A stretch of DNA of 64,000 bases, taken from the NCBI RefSeq assembly GCF_030406905.1, contig NZ_CP129137.1:1615001-1679000 (forward strand). The letters run 5' to 3'. A program made the translations under genes and the position numbers. Below are positions 1-7,903 of this stretch, piece after piece. Below the pieces are notes generated by a model. It searched no databases and was not told the DNA's origin. It saw only the letters and a program-made list of their open reading frames with translations. Position 1 is the first letter of the stretch, and each line of letters opens with the position of its first letter. This DNA comes from Streptomyces sp. HUAS CB01. Its GTDB lineage: Bacteria > Actinomycetota > Actinomycetes > Streptomycetales > Streptomycetaceae.

Positions 1-187
1 CGCGGAAGGCGTGGGAGCCCGGGTCGGCCTGGCCCGCGTAGGCCTCCACCTCGGTGAGCCGGAGTTCGATGAGGCCGTCCTCGCTCCGGCGCACCAGCGT
101 CCGGCCGAGGAGATCGGGTGCGACCTCCAGGACGGGCCGGTCGAAGAAGTCCCGGGGCAGCGGCGTACGGTCGGGGCTCTCGATCAT
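1..187 (-). CDS. DNA-3-methyladenine glycosylase (partial, N-terminus)
   Basis: Only the first 62 codons are inside the window; the gene continues past position 1. The reading frame starts with ATG at 187 and carries the N-terminal features of the Aag/MPG (alkyladenine glycosylase) family: a short leader, an [22 protein letters not shown] helix, and the EVEAYAG segment followed by DPGSHAF. Family members flip out and excise 3-methyladenine and other alkylated purines in base-excision repair. The gene is divergent from spo0M, so the 85-bp gap at 188-272 should hold both promoters. The catalytic region cannot be checked fully because the rest lies outside. Confidence 0.85.
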   Translation of the reverse strand, partial: MIESPDRTPLPRDFFDRPVLEVAPDLLGRTLVRRSEDGLIELRLTEVEAYAGQADPGSHAFR

Positions 188-272
188 GCCGTACGAGGGT
201 ACTCGTCCCCTCCGGGGAACCGGCTACCGTCGTCGCGCGTATGTAGAGGTCAGTACACAGGAGGGATGGAAC

Positions 273-1055
273 ATGGGCTTCAAGAAGCTGCTCGCGAGCC
301 TCGGGGCCGGCGGGGCGTCGGTCGAGACGGTGCTCACCGAGGACAACGTCGTGCCGGGCGGCGTCGTCCAGGGCGAGGTGCGCATCCAGGGCGGTTCGGT
401 GAACCAGCAGATCGAGGGGCTCTCCGTCGGTCTGCAGGCACGCGTCGAGGTCGAGGGCGGTGACCAGGAGGTCAAGCAGGACATCGAGTTCGTCAAGCAG
501 CGTCTCGGTGGTGCCTTCGAGGTGCAGGCCGGGGCCGTGCACGTGGTGCCGTTCGGGCTGGAGATCCCCTGGGAGACCCCGGTCACGACGATCGCCGGCC
601 AGCGGCTGCGCGGTATGGACATCGGTGTGACGACCGAGCTGGAGATCGCGCGCGCCGTGGACTCGGGTGACCTGGACCCGATCAACGTGCACCCGCTGCC
701 GGCGCAGCAGGCCGTCCTGGACGCTTTCATCCAGCTGGGCTTCCGCTTCAAGAGCGCGGACATGGAGCGCGGCCACATCCGCGGGACCCGCCAGCGGCTG
801 CCCTTCTACCAGGAGATCGAGTTCTTCGCGCCGCAGCAGTACCGCGGGCTGAACCAGGTCGAGGTCACCTTCGTCGCCGACGACCGCGAGATGGACGTCG
901 TGCTGGAGATGGACAAGAAGCCGGGTCTGTTCAGCGAGGGCAGCGACTCGTACCGGGCGTTCACGGTGGACCTGCACAACTTCCAGGGGACGGACTACGC
1001 CGGTTACCTCAACCAGTGGCTCGCTGAGGTCGGCGGGCGTCGTAACTGGCTGTAG
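273..1055 (+). CDS. spo0M: Spo0M-family sporulation-control protein
   Basis: A 260-residue protein with the arrestin-like beta-sandwich pattern of Spo0M: MGFKKLLASLGAGGASVETVL at the start, then VVPGGVVQGEVRIQGG and a second half around VVPFGLEIPWETPVT. Length matches the family (about 250-260). In Bacillus, Spo0M modulates entry into sporulation and is cytoplasmic; in Streptomyces its role is less defined. The ATG at 273 is chosen because AGGAGG ends at 264, eight bases upstream; an upstream in-frame extension from position 54 is non-coding in composition. It is monocistronic: a separate RBS precedes the next gene. Confidence 0.9.
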   Translation: MGFKKLLASLGAGGASVETVLTEDNVVPGGVVQGEVRIQGGSVNQQIEGLSVGLQARVEVEGGDQEVKQDIEFVKQRLGGAFEVQAGAVHVVPFGLEIPWETPVTTIAGQRLRGMDIGVTTELEIARAVDSGDLDPINVHPLPAQQAVLDAFIQLGFRFKSADMERGHIRGTRQRLPFYQEIEFFAPQQYRGLNQVEVTFVADDREMDVVLEMDKKPGLFSEGSDSYRAFTVDLHNFQGTDYAGYLNQWLAEVGGRRNWL

Positions 1056-1122
1056 GGCTCTAGGCTCGGTGCCGTAAGCGCGCGAGCGTAAGCGCAGGAC
1101 TCCCGATTACGGAGGTTCAGAC

Positions 1123-1656
1123 GTGTCCGAGGCGAAGAGGGCTCCGCTGCCTCATGACTTCCATCCGCAGGTGCCGTCGTTCACCGTGACGAGTACCGAC
1201 GTGGAGGACGGCGGTGTCCTGCGGGACGCCCAGGTCCACTCGGCGGGCAACACGTCCCCGCAGCTGCGGTGGGAGGGCTTCCCGGCGGAGACGAAGAGCT
1301 TCGCCGTGACGTGCTTCGACCCCGACGCCCCGACGGGCAGCGGCTTCTGGCACTGGGTGCTCTTCGACATCCCCGCGTCGGTGACCGAGCTGCCGGCGGG
1401 TGCGGGGAGCGGGAAGTTCGAGGGTCTGCCCGAGGGCGCGATCCATGTGCGCAACGACTACGGGACGAAGGACTTCGGCGGTGCCGCCCCGCCGCCCGGT
1501 GACGGTCCGCACCGCTATGTGTTCACCGTGTACGCGGTGGACTCCGGGAAACTGGGTCCCGGTGACGACGTGTCGCCCGCGGTCGTGGGCTTCAATCTGC
1601 GGTTCCACACGCTGGCGCGTGCCCAGCTGATCGGCGAGTACGAGAACCGCGGCTAG
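1123..1656 (+). CDS. YbhB/YbcL (PEBP, Raf-kinase-inhibitor-like) protein
   Basis: A 177-residue cytosolic protein of the phosphatidylethanolamine-binding family. The family core is visible: the CFDPDAPTGSGFWHWVLFDI-like segment (DPDAP and the HWV motif) near residues 65-85 and GPHRYVFTVYAVD near 128-140, which together form the anion-binding pocket. Bacterial members have no firmly established function; a role as small-molecule binder or kinase modulator is inferred only. It starts with GTG at 1123 behind GGAGG at 1111-1115. A strong hairpin follows at 1682. Confidence 0.92.
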   Translation: MSEAKRAPLPHDFHPQVPSFTVTSTDVEDGGVLRDAQVHSAGNTSPQLRWEGFPAETKSFAVTCFDPDAPTGSGFWHWVLFDIPASVTELPAGAGSGKFEGLPEGAIHVRNDYGTKDFGGAAPPPGDGPHRYVFTVYAVDSGKLGPGDDVSPAVVGFNLRFHTLARAQLIGEYENRG

Positions 1657-1681
1657 CTTCACCGGCGTTCGCCTGTTGTTT

Positions 1682-1716
1682 GCCCGCTCCTGGTCTTGGA
1701 GAGATCAGGAGCGGGC
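1682..1716 (+). terminator. Rho-independent-type terminator after YbhB gene
   Basis: An 11-bp perfect stem (GCCCGCTCCTG / CAGGAGCGGGC) with a 13-nt loop is followed by ATCTTTCG. It lies 25 bp past the YbhB stop and before the HNH gene. Confidence 0.8.
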
Positions 1717-1829
1717 ATCTTTCGTTGTACGCGGATATTGCGTTGTCCATCGCGGCGAGCCCGGCCAGAGTTGATCCCAGCCCAGAGCCCGCCACAGGGG
1801 CCGGGCCGGCACACGGGAGGTGGGGCACA

Positions 1830-2369
1830 ATGCGGGACACGCTGGTACTGAATGCGAGCTTCGAGCCGCTTTCGACGGTGACGCTCAACCGTGCGGTGGT
1901 GCTGGTGCTGCAGGACAAGGCCGTCGTCGAGCAGGCCCACCCCGCGCTCCGTGTGCGTGCGGCCGCGGTGGAACTCCCGGTGCCGCGGGTGATCAGGCTC
2001 TGCAGATACGTACGGGTGCCGTTCCGAAGACAGGCGCCGTGGTCGAGGCGGGGTGTGCTGGTACGGGACCAGCACCGGTGCGCGTACTGCGGGAAGCGGG
2101 CGACGACCGTGGACCATGTGGTGCCGCGGTCGCGGGGCGGTGCGGACAGCTGGCTGAACACGGTCGCGTCGTGCGCGGAGGACAACCACCGCAAGGCGGA
2201 CCGTACGCCGGAGCAGGCCGGTATGCCGCTGCTGCACGAGCCGTTCGTGCCGACGCCGGCGGACGCGATGCTGCTCGCGCTGCGGGCGGGTGAGCGGTCG
2301 GCGCTGCCGGAGTGGCTCGGCCAGCACGGCGGCCACGGTGTGGAGTCCGAGGTGCGGTCGGCGGCCTGA
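1830..2369 (+). CDS. HNH endonuclease family protein
   Basis: A 179-residue protein beginning MRDTLVLNASFEPLS, the conserved N-terminus of a widespread actinobacterial HNH protein. The nuclease core lies at about residues 82-125: RDQHRCAYCGKRATTVDHVV (CxxC zinc ligand pair and the catalytic DH), then PRSRGGADSWLN and the C..DNHRKADRTPE segment, which gives the second zinc pair position and the final H. The start at 1830 is chosen over an upstream in-frame ATG at 1680 because GGGAGG lies at 1815-1820 and the upstream segment covers the 1682-1716 hairpin. The cellular substrate is unknown; there is no methylase or toxin partner beside it. Confidence 0.9.
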   Translation: MRDTLVLNASFEPLSTVTLNRAVVLVLQDKAVVEQAHPALRVRAAAVELPVPRVIRLCRYVRVPFRRQAPWSRRGVLVRDQHRCAYCGKRATTVDHVVPRSRGGADSWLNTVASCAEDNHRKADRTPEQAGMPLLHEPFVPTPADAMLLALRAGERSALPEWLGQHGGHGVESEVRSAA

Positions 2370-2482
2370 AGTCGCTCGCACCGGCGCGGTGCCCCGTAGT
2401 GCCGTCGCGTCGCCGTGGTCCCGCCCGGGGCACGGATGTGCGTGGATGCCCGCCTCCTCGTGGGGCGGGCTTTCGTGTGCCG

Positions 2483-3259
2483 TCAGCGCAGGACGAGCTG
2501 GACGATCGCGGCCGTGCCGACAAGCACGATGAACGTCCTCAGCACCACGGGTGAGAGCCGGCGGCCGATCTTGGCGCCGATCTGGCCGCCGATGGCGGAG
2601 CCGACCGCGATGAGCAGGACGGCTGTCCAGTCGAAGTCGGCGACGAAGAGGAAGAACGTCGCGGCCACGCTGTTGACGATCGCGGCGAGCACGTTCTTCG
2701 TGGCGTTGAGCCGCTGCAGGCTGTCGTCGAGCAGCATGCCCATGAGGGAGAGGTACACGATCCCCTGGGCGGCGGTGAAGTAGCCGCCGTAGACGCTGGC
2801 GAGCATCAGCGCGGTGAAGAGCAGCGGGCCTCCGTCGGGGTGCGGCGCTCCGGTGCCGCGGCGTTCGCGTCGGCGCTGGACGGCGGCGGAGATCCGGGGC
2901 TGGAGGACCACGAGGACGAGGGCGAGGGCCACGAGGACCGGGACGATGGTCTCGAAGGCCGTCGGCGGCAGCAGGAGCAGGAGCATCGCTCCGGCGAGTC
3001 CGCCGATGAGGGCGGCGATGCCGAGCCGGATGACGCGGCGCTTCTGGTCGGTGAGTTCGGCGCGGTAGCCGATGGCTCCGCTGATCGATCCAGGTATCAG
3101 GCCGAGGGCGTTCGACACGGTGGCGGTGACGGGCGGGAGCCCGGTGGCCAGCAGGACCGGGAAGGTGATGAGGGTTCCCGAGCCGACGATCGTGTTGATC
3201 GTGCCCGCGGTCGTGCCGGCCACGAAGATCGCGACCGCTTCCCAGATGGACAAGGCCAT
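2483..3259 (-). CDS. Sulfite exporter TauE/SafE family membrane protein
   Basis: A 258-residue polytopic protein with about eight hydrophobic segments. Residues 1-45 show the family pattern: a first membrane helix, then GTINTIVGSGTLITFPVLLA and the proline-rich turn GLPPVTATVSN. A second repeat with GYFTAAQGIVYLSLMG lies near 150-170. TauE/SafE proteins are putative permeases or exporters for sulfite, sulfoacetate or other small organic anions; the substrate cannot be read from the sequence. It stands 80 bp downstream of the SPFH gene on the same strand and may be its last operon member. Confidence 0.9.
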   Translation of the reverse strand: MALSIWEAVAIFVAGTTAGTINTIVGSGTLITFPVLLATGLPPVTATVSNALGLIPGSISGAIGYRAELTDQKRRVIRLGIAALIGGLAGAMLLLLLPPTAFETIVPVLVALALVLVVLQPRISAAVQRRRERRGTGAPHPDGGPLLFTALMLASVYGGYFTAAQGIVYLSLMGMLLDDSLQRLNATKNVLAAIVNSVAATFFLFVADFDWTAVLLIAVGSAIGGQIGAKIGRRLSPVVLRTFIVLVGTAAIVQLVLR

Positions 3260-3339
3260 CTCCTCACATGATCAGTGCGTCGCCTCCCCGCCGTCGAGGT
3301 CGAGGGGCCGCACCGATCATGCACGACCGTGCCGGGGTG

Positions 3340-4308
3340 TCAGTCGATCGGGGGCTGCTCGCGTCGCTCCGCGCCGCCGCTCTGGCGGGGGACGCCGTTC
3401 CCGCCGCCGCTGTTGCCGCCGTTGCCGGAGAGGGGCCCGCCGAAGCTGCCGATGGCGCCGGAGAGGCCCTTGAGCGCGTCGCCGATCTCGCTGGGCACGA
3501 TCCAGAGCTTGTTGGCGTCGCCCTCCGCGATCTTCGGGAGCATCTGGAGGTACTGGTAGGAGAGCAGCTTCTGGTCGGGGTCGCCGGCGTGGATGGACTC
3601 GAAGACCGTGCGGATCGCCTGGGCCTCGCCCTCGGCGCGCAGGGCCGCTGCCTTGGCCTCGCCCTCGGCGCGGAGGATGGCGGACTGCTTCTCGCCCTCG
3701 GCGGTGAGGATCTGGGACTGGCGGATGCCCTCGGCGGTGAGGATGGCGGCGCGCTTGTCACGGTCGGCGCGCATCTGCTTCTCCATCGAGTCCTGGATGG
3801 AGGTCGGGGGCTCGATGGCCTTGAGCTCGACGCGGTTGACGCGGATGCCCCACTTGCCGGTGGCCTCGTCGAGGACGCCGCGGAGGGCGGCGTTGATCTC
3901 CTCGCGGGAGGTGAGGGTGCGCTCGAGGTCCATGCCGCCGATGATGTTGCGCAGTGTGGTGACGGTGAGCTGCTCGATGGCCTGGATGTAGCTGGCCACC
4001 TCGTACGTCGCCGCGCGGGCGTCGGTCACCTGGTAGTAGATGACGGTGTCGATGTTGACGACGAGGTTGTCCTGGGTGATCACCGGCTGGGGCGGGAACG
4101 GGACGACCTGTTCGCGGAGGTCGATCCGGTTGCGGATCGAGTCGATGAACGGGACGACGATGTTCAGCCCGGCGTTGAGCGTGCGCGTGTAGCGGCCGAA
4201 CCGTTCGACGATGGCTGCACTGGCCTGCGGGATGACCTGGATCGTCTTGATCAGGGCGATGAAGACCAGCACCACCAGAATGACCAGAACGATGATGATC
4301 GATGGCAT
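3340..4308 (-). CDS. SPFH/Band-7 domain protein (stomatin/QmcA type)
   Basis: A 322-residue membrane-anchored protein. One N-terminal hydrophobic segment (IIIVLVILVVLVFIALI, residues 4-20) precedes the SPFH domain from about 28 (VIPQASAAIVERFGRYTRTL) to 190. A long charged helix with repeating 11-residue units follows (ILTAEGEKQSA, ILRAEGEAKAA, LRAEGEAQA), which drives oligomer formation in the family. The C-terminus is Gly/Asn-rich. It is 117 bp downstream of an NfeD gene, the classic partner: NfeD and stomatin-like proteins co-occur in membrane microdomain or quality-control units. The ATG at 4308 is chosen since it directly precedes the membrane anchor; longer versions read into NfeD antisense. 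Confidence 0.93.
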   Translation of the reverse strand: MPSIIIVLVILVVLVFIALIKTIQVIPQASAAIVERFGRYTRTLNAGLNIVVPFIDSIRNRIDLREQVVPFPPQPVITQDNLVVNIDTVIYYQVTDARAATYEVASYIQAIEQLTVTTLRNIIGGMDLERTLTSREEINAALRGVLDEATGKWGIRVNRVELKAIEPPTSIQDSMEKQMRADRDKRAAILTAEGIRQSQILTAEGEKQSAILRAEGEAKAAALRAEGEAQAIRTVFESIHAGDPDQKLLSYQYLQMLPKIAEGDANKLWIVPSEIGDALKGLSGAIGSFGGPLSGNGGNSGGGNGVPRQSGGAERREQPPID

Positions 4309-4384
4309 CGTGCTTCCCGTGCCCTTCGCTGCCGGATGAGTCTCTGATGATCGAGTTTCCCAGACCGCGGCCGGTCGTGGGTGA

Positions 4385-4411
4385 GGTTCCGTCACATGAT
4401 CATGACGAACC
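4385..4411. repeat. Imperfect palindrome between NfeD and SPFH genes
   Basis: GGTTCCGTCA and TGACGAACC form a stem with one bulged base around CATGATCA. It lies between the NfeD stop and the SPFH start. It could be an operator or an intercistronic RNA hairpin; the sequence alone does not decide. Confidence 0.35.
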
Positions 4412-4424
4412 GTCACCCGGTATG

Positions 4425-4853
4425 TCACATCACCACGGCCGTCGCCCCGTCGATCTCGACCACGTCGACCTGCTCCCCCGGTTCGAAGACCCGGGAGGCG
4501 TCGAGGGCCCGCGCCGACCAGACCTCGCCCGCGAGCTTGATGCGGCCGCCGTCGCCGTCGACCCGTTCGAGCACGACGGCCTGACGCCCTCTCAGGGCGT
4601 CGACCCCGGTGGCGAGTTGGGGGCGCTGGGCGCTGTGGCGTGCGGCGATGGGCCGTACGACCGCGATGAGCGCGACCGAGACGGCGGCGAACACCACCAC
4701 TTGCGCGACCACGCCGAAGCCGAGGCCCGCGGTGACGGCTCCGGCGACCGCGCCGACGGAGAGCATGCCGAGTTCGGGCATGGCGGTGATCACGAGGGGG
4801 ATACCCAGACCGACCGCTGCGACGAGCCACCACACCCATGCGTCGATGTCCAC
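4425..4853 (-). CDS. NfeD family protein
   Basis: A 142-residue short-form NfeD: three hydrophobic helices (about residues 5-25, 28-50 and 52-68) followed by a soluble OB-fold domain from about 78 (LATGVDALRGRQAVVLERV) ending with GEQVDVVEIDGATAVV. The N-terminal ClpP-like protease domain of long NfeD proteins is absent. NfeD OB domains bind or act with SPFH/stomatin partners at the membrane, and the SPFH gene follows directly on the same strand, so the two very likely work together. Confidence 0.9.
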   Translation of the reverse strand: MDIDAWVWWLVAAVGLGIPLVITAMPELGMLSVGAVAGAVTAGLGFGVVAQVVVFAAVSVALIAVVRPIAARHSAQRPQLATGVDALRGRQAVVLERVDGDGGRIKLAGEVWSARALDASRVFEPGEQVDVVEIDGATAVVM

Positions 4854-4896
4854 AGGGGCATCGTAGGACGGCGAACGCCGCCCCGACAGGGCGCGA

Positions 4897-5688
4897 TCAG
4901 GAGAGCGGCAGGCCCTGGGCCGTCCAGCGCTCGCCGTTGCGCTCGACCACGAGCGGGAGTCCGAAGCAGAGGGAGAGGTTGCGGGAGGTGAGCTCGGTCT
5001 CCATCGGGCCCGCGGCGAGCACCTTGCCCTGACGGATCATCAGAACGTGGGTGAAGCCCGGTGCGATCTCCTCGACATGGTGGGTCACCATGACCATGGA
5101 GGGCGCGTACGGGTCGCGGGCGAGCCGGCCGAGGCGGCGGACCAGGTCCTCGCGGCCGCCGAGGTCGAGGCCGGCGGCGGGCTCGTCGAGGAGCAGCAGT
5201 TCGGGGTCGGTCATCATCGCGCGGGCGATGAGGGTGCGCTTGCGCTCGCCCTCGGAGAGGGTGCCGAACTTGCGGTCCAGGTACTCGGACATGCCGAGGC
5301 GGTCGAGGAAGGCGCGGGCGCGCTGCTCGTCGACGGCGTCGTAGTCCTCGTGCCAGGTGGCGGTCATGCCGTAGGCGGCGGTGAGGACGGTCTGCAGGAC
5401 GGTCTGGCGCTTGGGCAGCTTCTCGGCCATGGCGATGCCGGCCACTCCGATGCGGGGGCGGAGCTCGAAGACGTCGACCTTGCCGAGCCGGTCGCCGAGG
5501 ACGGTGGCGGTGCCGGTGGTGGGGAACAGGTAGCTGGAGGCGATGTTGAGGAGAGTGGTCTTGCCGGCGCCGTTCGGGCCGAGGATCACCCAGCGCTCGC
5601 CTTCCTTGACCGACCAGGAGACGTCGTCCACCAGAGCACGTCCGTCGCGGACCACGGATACGTCCACCAGCTCCAGTACATCGCTCAT
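4897..5688 (-). CDS. ABC transporter ATP-binding protein
   Basis: A 263-residue stand-alone ATPase. It has Walker A GPNGAGKTT near residues 38-46, the signature as LSEGERKR near 145-152 (SEGE instead of SGGQ), Walker B LLLLDEPAAGLDLGG and the switch histidine in VTHHVEEIAPGF. The SEGE signature and the ending resemble ModF/YlmA-like cytosolic ABC ATPases. No permease gene is adjacent, so it may serve an unlinked permease or have a non-transport role. It lies 43 bp upstream of NfeD on the same strand and could share its transcript. Confidence 0.9.
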   Translation of the reverse strand: MSDVLELVDVSVVRDGRALVDDVSWSVKEGERWVILGPNGAGKTTLLNIASSYLFPTTGTATVLGDRLGKVDVFELRPRIGVAGIAMAEKLPKRQTVLQTVLTAAYGMTATWHEDYDAVDEQRARAFLDRLGMSEYLDRKFGTLSEGERKRTLIARAMMTDPELLLLDEPAAGLDLGGREDLVRRLGRLARDPYAPSMVMVTHHVEEIAPGFTHVLMIRQGKVLAAGPMETELTSRNLSLCFGLPLVVERNGERWTAQGLPLS

Positions 5689-5803
5689 GAGCGCGTTGTC
5701 TCCCCATGCAGTCGTCGAGTCTCGGGCCCTGCGCGCCTGTGGGCGCGGCTCCCCAGGTAAACCTACGCCACCCGTCCTGTGCTCCTGCCCCGGGTCCGGT
5801 ACC

Positions 5804-5815
5804 TAGGCTGGGTCC
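5804..5815 (+). promoter_or_regulatory. Leaderless promoter -10 of the 5816 gene
   Basis: TAGGCT, close to the Streptomyces vegetative -10 (TAGRRT), ends six bases before the ATG at 5816. Transcription would start at or next to the A of the start codon, and no Shine-Dalgarno sequence is present. This supports a leaderless mRNA. No convincing -35 was seen. Confidence 0.55.
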
Positions 5816-6613
5816 ATGCTCTCGGAACCACGCTCAGGACGCCTGGCCTCTTGGGGAAATGCCCTATTGGCCGGATTTGTATCACCCGATGACGCAGTGA
5901 CCGCGATTGTCGGGGACGACGCGGTGCACCGCGTGGAAGGACTCCCCGGCGAGAACGGGCCGGTCGGACTCACACTGGGACTGGGCCGGCTGCGCGCCGC
6001 CGGGGTGCGGGGGTTCCGGGTGGCGCTGCCCGCGCCGGGGCATCCGCTGGGGCTGAGCGGACCGCCGGAGTTCAATGCGCGGGCGCTGGACGCGGAGGAG
6101 GCGGTCGTCTGCCACGGCGCCGCCTACGGCCTGGTGCCCGAGGTGTACGAGGCGGGCCCGGACGGCGACGTGCACGTCGAGGTGGTCTGGCACTGTCTGC
6201 CGGTGCGGGAGGCGCCGCCCGCGGACGTCCCCTCCCTCGGGGAGGCGGAGCGCGAACTCGCTGAGGGGCTGCGGGAGGCGACGGAGGTGCTGTCGCGGCT
6301 GGACGTGGCGGCCTCGGGGCCGGTGGCCGAGGCCGCGCTCGACGCGTACCGGGCACGGGCGGAGGCGAGGGGGGCCCGCGACGTGCTCGCGCCCGGGTAC
6401 CCGTCGCGCGCGGTGCGTGTCCTGGAGCTGGCCCAGCGGATCGGGCTCCTGCTGTCCCTGGCGTACGAGAACGGGCACGGCGGGGCGATGAGCGCGTCGG
6501 AGATGGCGGCGCGGGGAGCGGCGCTCCGGCCGGTGGAGCGCGTGGCGCGGCGCGCGCAGGTCGCGGCGTACAACGCGTACGTGGAGGACCGGGAGCGCCG
6601 GGCGGGTCTCTGA
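5816..6613 (+). CDS. Conserved actinobacterial protein of unknown function
   Basis: A 265-residue soluble protein I cannot place in a named family. It has no signal peptide or membrane helix. The first half is mixed alpha/beta (GLTLGLGRLRAAGVRGFRVAL, then EAVVCHGAAYGLVPEVYEAG), the second half mostly helical with many Ala, Glu and Arg and a closing ARRAQVAAYNAYVEDRERRAG. Coding bias is strong and codon use matches its neighbours. It is divergent from the ABC ATPase gene, convergent with the chaplin gene and probably translated from a leaderless mRNA. Confidence 0.75.
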   Translation: MLSEPRSGRLASWGNALLAGFVSPDDAVTAIVGDDAVHRVEGLPGENGPVGLTLGLGRLRAAGVRGFRVALPAPGHPLGLSGPPEFNARALDAEEAVVCHGAAYGLVPEVYEAGPDGDVHVEVVWHCLPVREAPPADVPSLGEAERELAEGLREATEVLSRLDVAASGPVAEAALDAYRARAEARGARDVLAPGYPSRAVRVLELAQRIGLLLSLAYENGHGGAMSASEMAARGAALRPVERVARRAQVAAYNAYVEDRERRAGL

Positions 6614-6706
6614 CGGGGCGCGGATCGCCCACGACGGGCGCGCGGGCAGGAGACGCACGACGGGGTGGCACCGCCCGGCCCGGCACGCCGGAACGCGGCC
6701 CGGCAC

Positions 6707-6743
6707 GCCAGCGGACCCCGGGCATGGGCCGGGGTCCGCTGGC
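6707..6743. terminator. Bidirectional terminator between the 5816 gene and chpE
   Basis: A perfect 15-bp stem (GCCAGCGGACCCCGG with its complement) and a 7-nt loop lie between two convergent genes, so it can serve both. Confidence 0.85.
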
Positions 6744-6777
6744 TGTCGCTGGGCCGTGGGAAGGCCGGGCGGCTCGT

Positions 6778-7020
6778 TCAGCCGTTGATGCCCGCGTTGC
6801 CGAAGGCCGGGTTCAGGGCGCCGATGACGTTGACCGTGTTGCCGACGGCGTTGACCGGGACGTGGATCGGCGCCTGAATCAGGTTGCCGGAGCCGACGCC
6901 CGGGGAGTGCGTGGCGTGGCCGTCCGCGTGCGCGCTGGTGGCGGACGCGACACCGGCACCGGCGGCGACGATTCCGCCGGCGACCATGGAGACGGCGAGG
7001 GCCTTCTTCAGGTTCTTCAC
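6778..7020 (-). CDS. chpE: Short chaplin, ChpE type
   Basis: An 80-residue secreted protein. Residues 1-27 are a signal peptide (MKNLKKALAVSMVAGGIVAAG, then cleavage around ASATSA). The mature part is a single chaplin domain: SPGVGSGNLIQAPIHVPVN then VNVIGALNPAFGNAG. Chaplins assemble into amyloid-like films that lower surface tension and coat aerial hyphae and spores. Unlike most chaplins it has no cysteine, as known for ChpE, and it lacks a sortase signal, so it is a free short chaplin. The start is GTG at 7020 with AGGAGG at 7034-7029. Confidence 0.95.
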   Translation of the reverse strand: MKNLKKALAVSMVAGGIVAAGAGVASATSAHADGHATHSPGVGSGNLIQAPIHVPVNAVGNTVNVIGALNPAFGNAGING

Positions 7021-7204
7021 TTCAGGATCCTCCTAGGCGTCACCGCGGCGGGACCGCCGCAGCTCACCCTGGAGAACGCCCGGGCCCCGTACGGGATACG
7101 CCGTGTGGGCGACATACACACGACGGTATGAATCTCACACCGGAGGGAACCGGTCCGCTTCGCCCTCCCGATGACCTGCCGAAACGTTCCGAGCAGCCCG
7201 GGAC

Positions 7205-7903
7205 TCAGCCCGAGAGCCCGTGCCGCACGGCCCAGAGCGCCGCCTGGGTGCGGTCCGCCAGGTCGAGCTTCATCAGGATGTTCGACACATGGGTCTTCAC
7301 CGTCTTCTCCGAGAGGACGAGCGCCCGGGCGATCTCCCGGTTGGAGCGGCCGTCGGCGATCAGCCCGAGCACCTCGCGCTCCCGCTCGGTGAGCGACGTG
7401 CCCCTCCCCTGCCCGCCGCCCGGCTCGTCCTGGGCGAGGAGCGCTCCCGCCACCTCCGGCTGGAGCAGCACGTGGCCCGCGTGAACGGAGCGGATCGCCG
7501 CGGCGAGCGCGTCGGGGTCGACGTCCTTGTACACGTAGCCGGAGGCGCCGGCGCGCAGCGCGGGCACGACCGTGCGCTGCTCGGTGAAGCTCGTGACGAC
7601 GAGCACCTTCGCCGTGTTGTCGAGGGCGCGCAGCTTGCGGAGCGCCTCGATGCCGTCGGTGCCGGGCATCCGTACGTCCATCAGCACGACGTCGGGCCGC
7701 AGTTCCTCGGCACGGGCGACCCCCTCGTCCCCGTCCCCCGCCTCGCCGACGACCTCGATGTCGTCCTGCACCTCGAGGAAGGTGCGCAGACCGCGGCGGA
7801 CCACCTGGTGGTCGTCCACGAGCAGCACGCGGATCGCCCGCCCGTCTCCCGGCAACGCCCCGCCGGCGGGGTGCTCCCCGCCTCCGCCCACCCGCTCAGC
7901 CAC
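7205..7903 (-). CDS. LuxR-family (NarL-type) response regulator
   Basis: A 232-residue two-domain regulator. The receiver domain spans about residues 24-145, with acidic pair DD at 30-31, phospho-acceptor Asp near 76 (VVLMDVRMPGTDG), a Thr/Ser at VVTSF and Lys in YVYKDVD. The LuxR helix-turn-helix is at about 168-228 (LTEREREVLGLIADGRSNRE, then LVLSEKTVKTHVSNI). The GTG at 7903 is chosen; it overlaps the kinase stop by 8 nt, which indicates translational coupling and a cognate pair. Later starts closer to the receiver domain are possible. Its position next to chpE is only suggestive for a target. Confidence 0.9.
   Translation of the reverse strand: MAERVGGGGEHPAGGALPGDGRAIRVLLVDDHQVVRRGLRTFLEVQDDIEVVGEAGDGDEGVARAEELRPDVVLMDVRMPGTDGIEALRKLRALDNTAKVLVVTSFTEQRTVVPALRAGASGYVYKDVDPDALAAAIRSVHAGHVLLQPEVAGALLAQDEPGGGQGRGTSLTEREREVLGLIADGRSNREIARALVLSEKTVKTHVSNILMKLDLADRTQAALWAVRHGLSG

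Noticed and set aside
3268..4347. Long open frame opposite the SPFH gene
   Set aside because: Its translation is a low-complexity Asp/Gly/Leu mirror of the SPFH gene; the SPFH frame has full family motifs.
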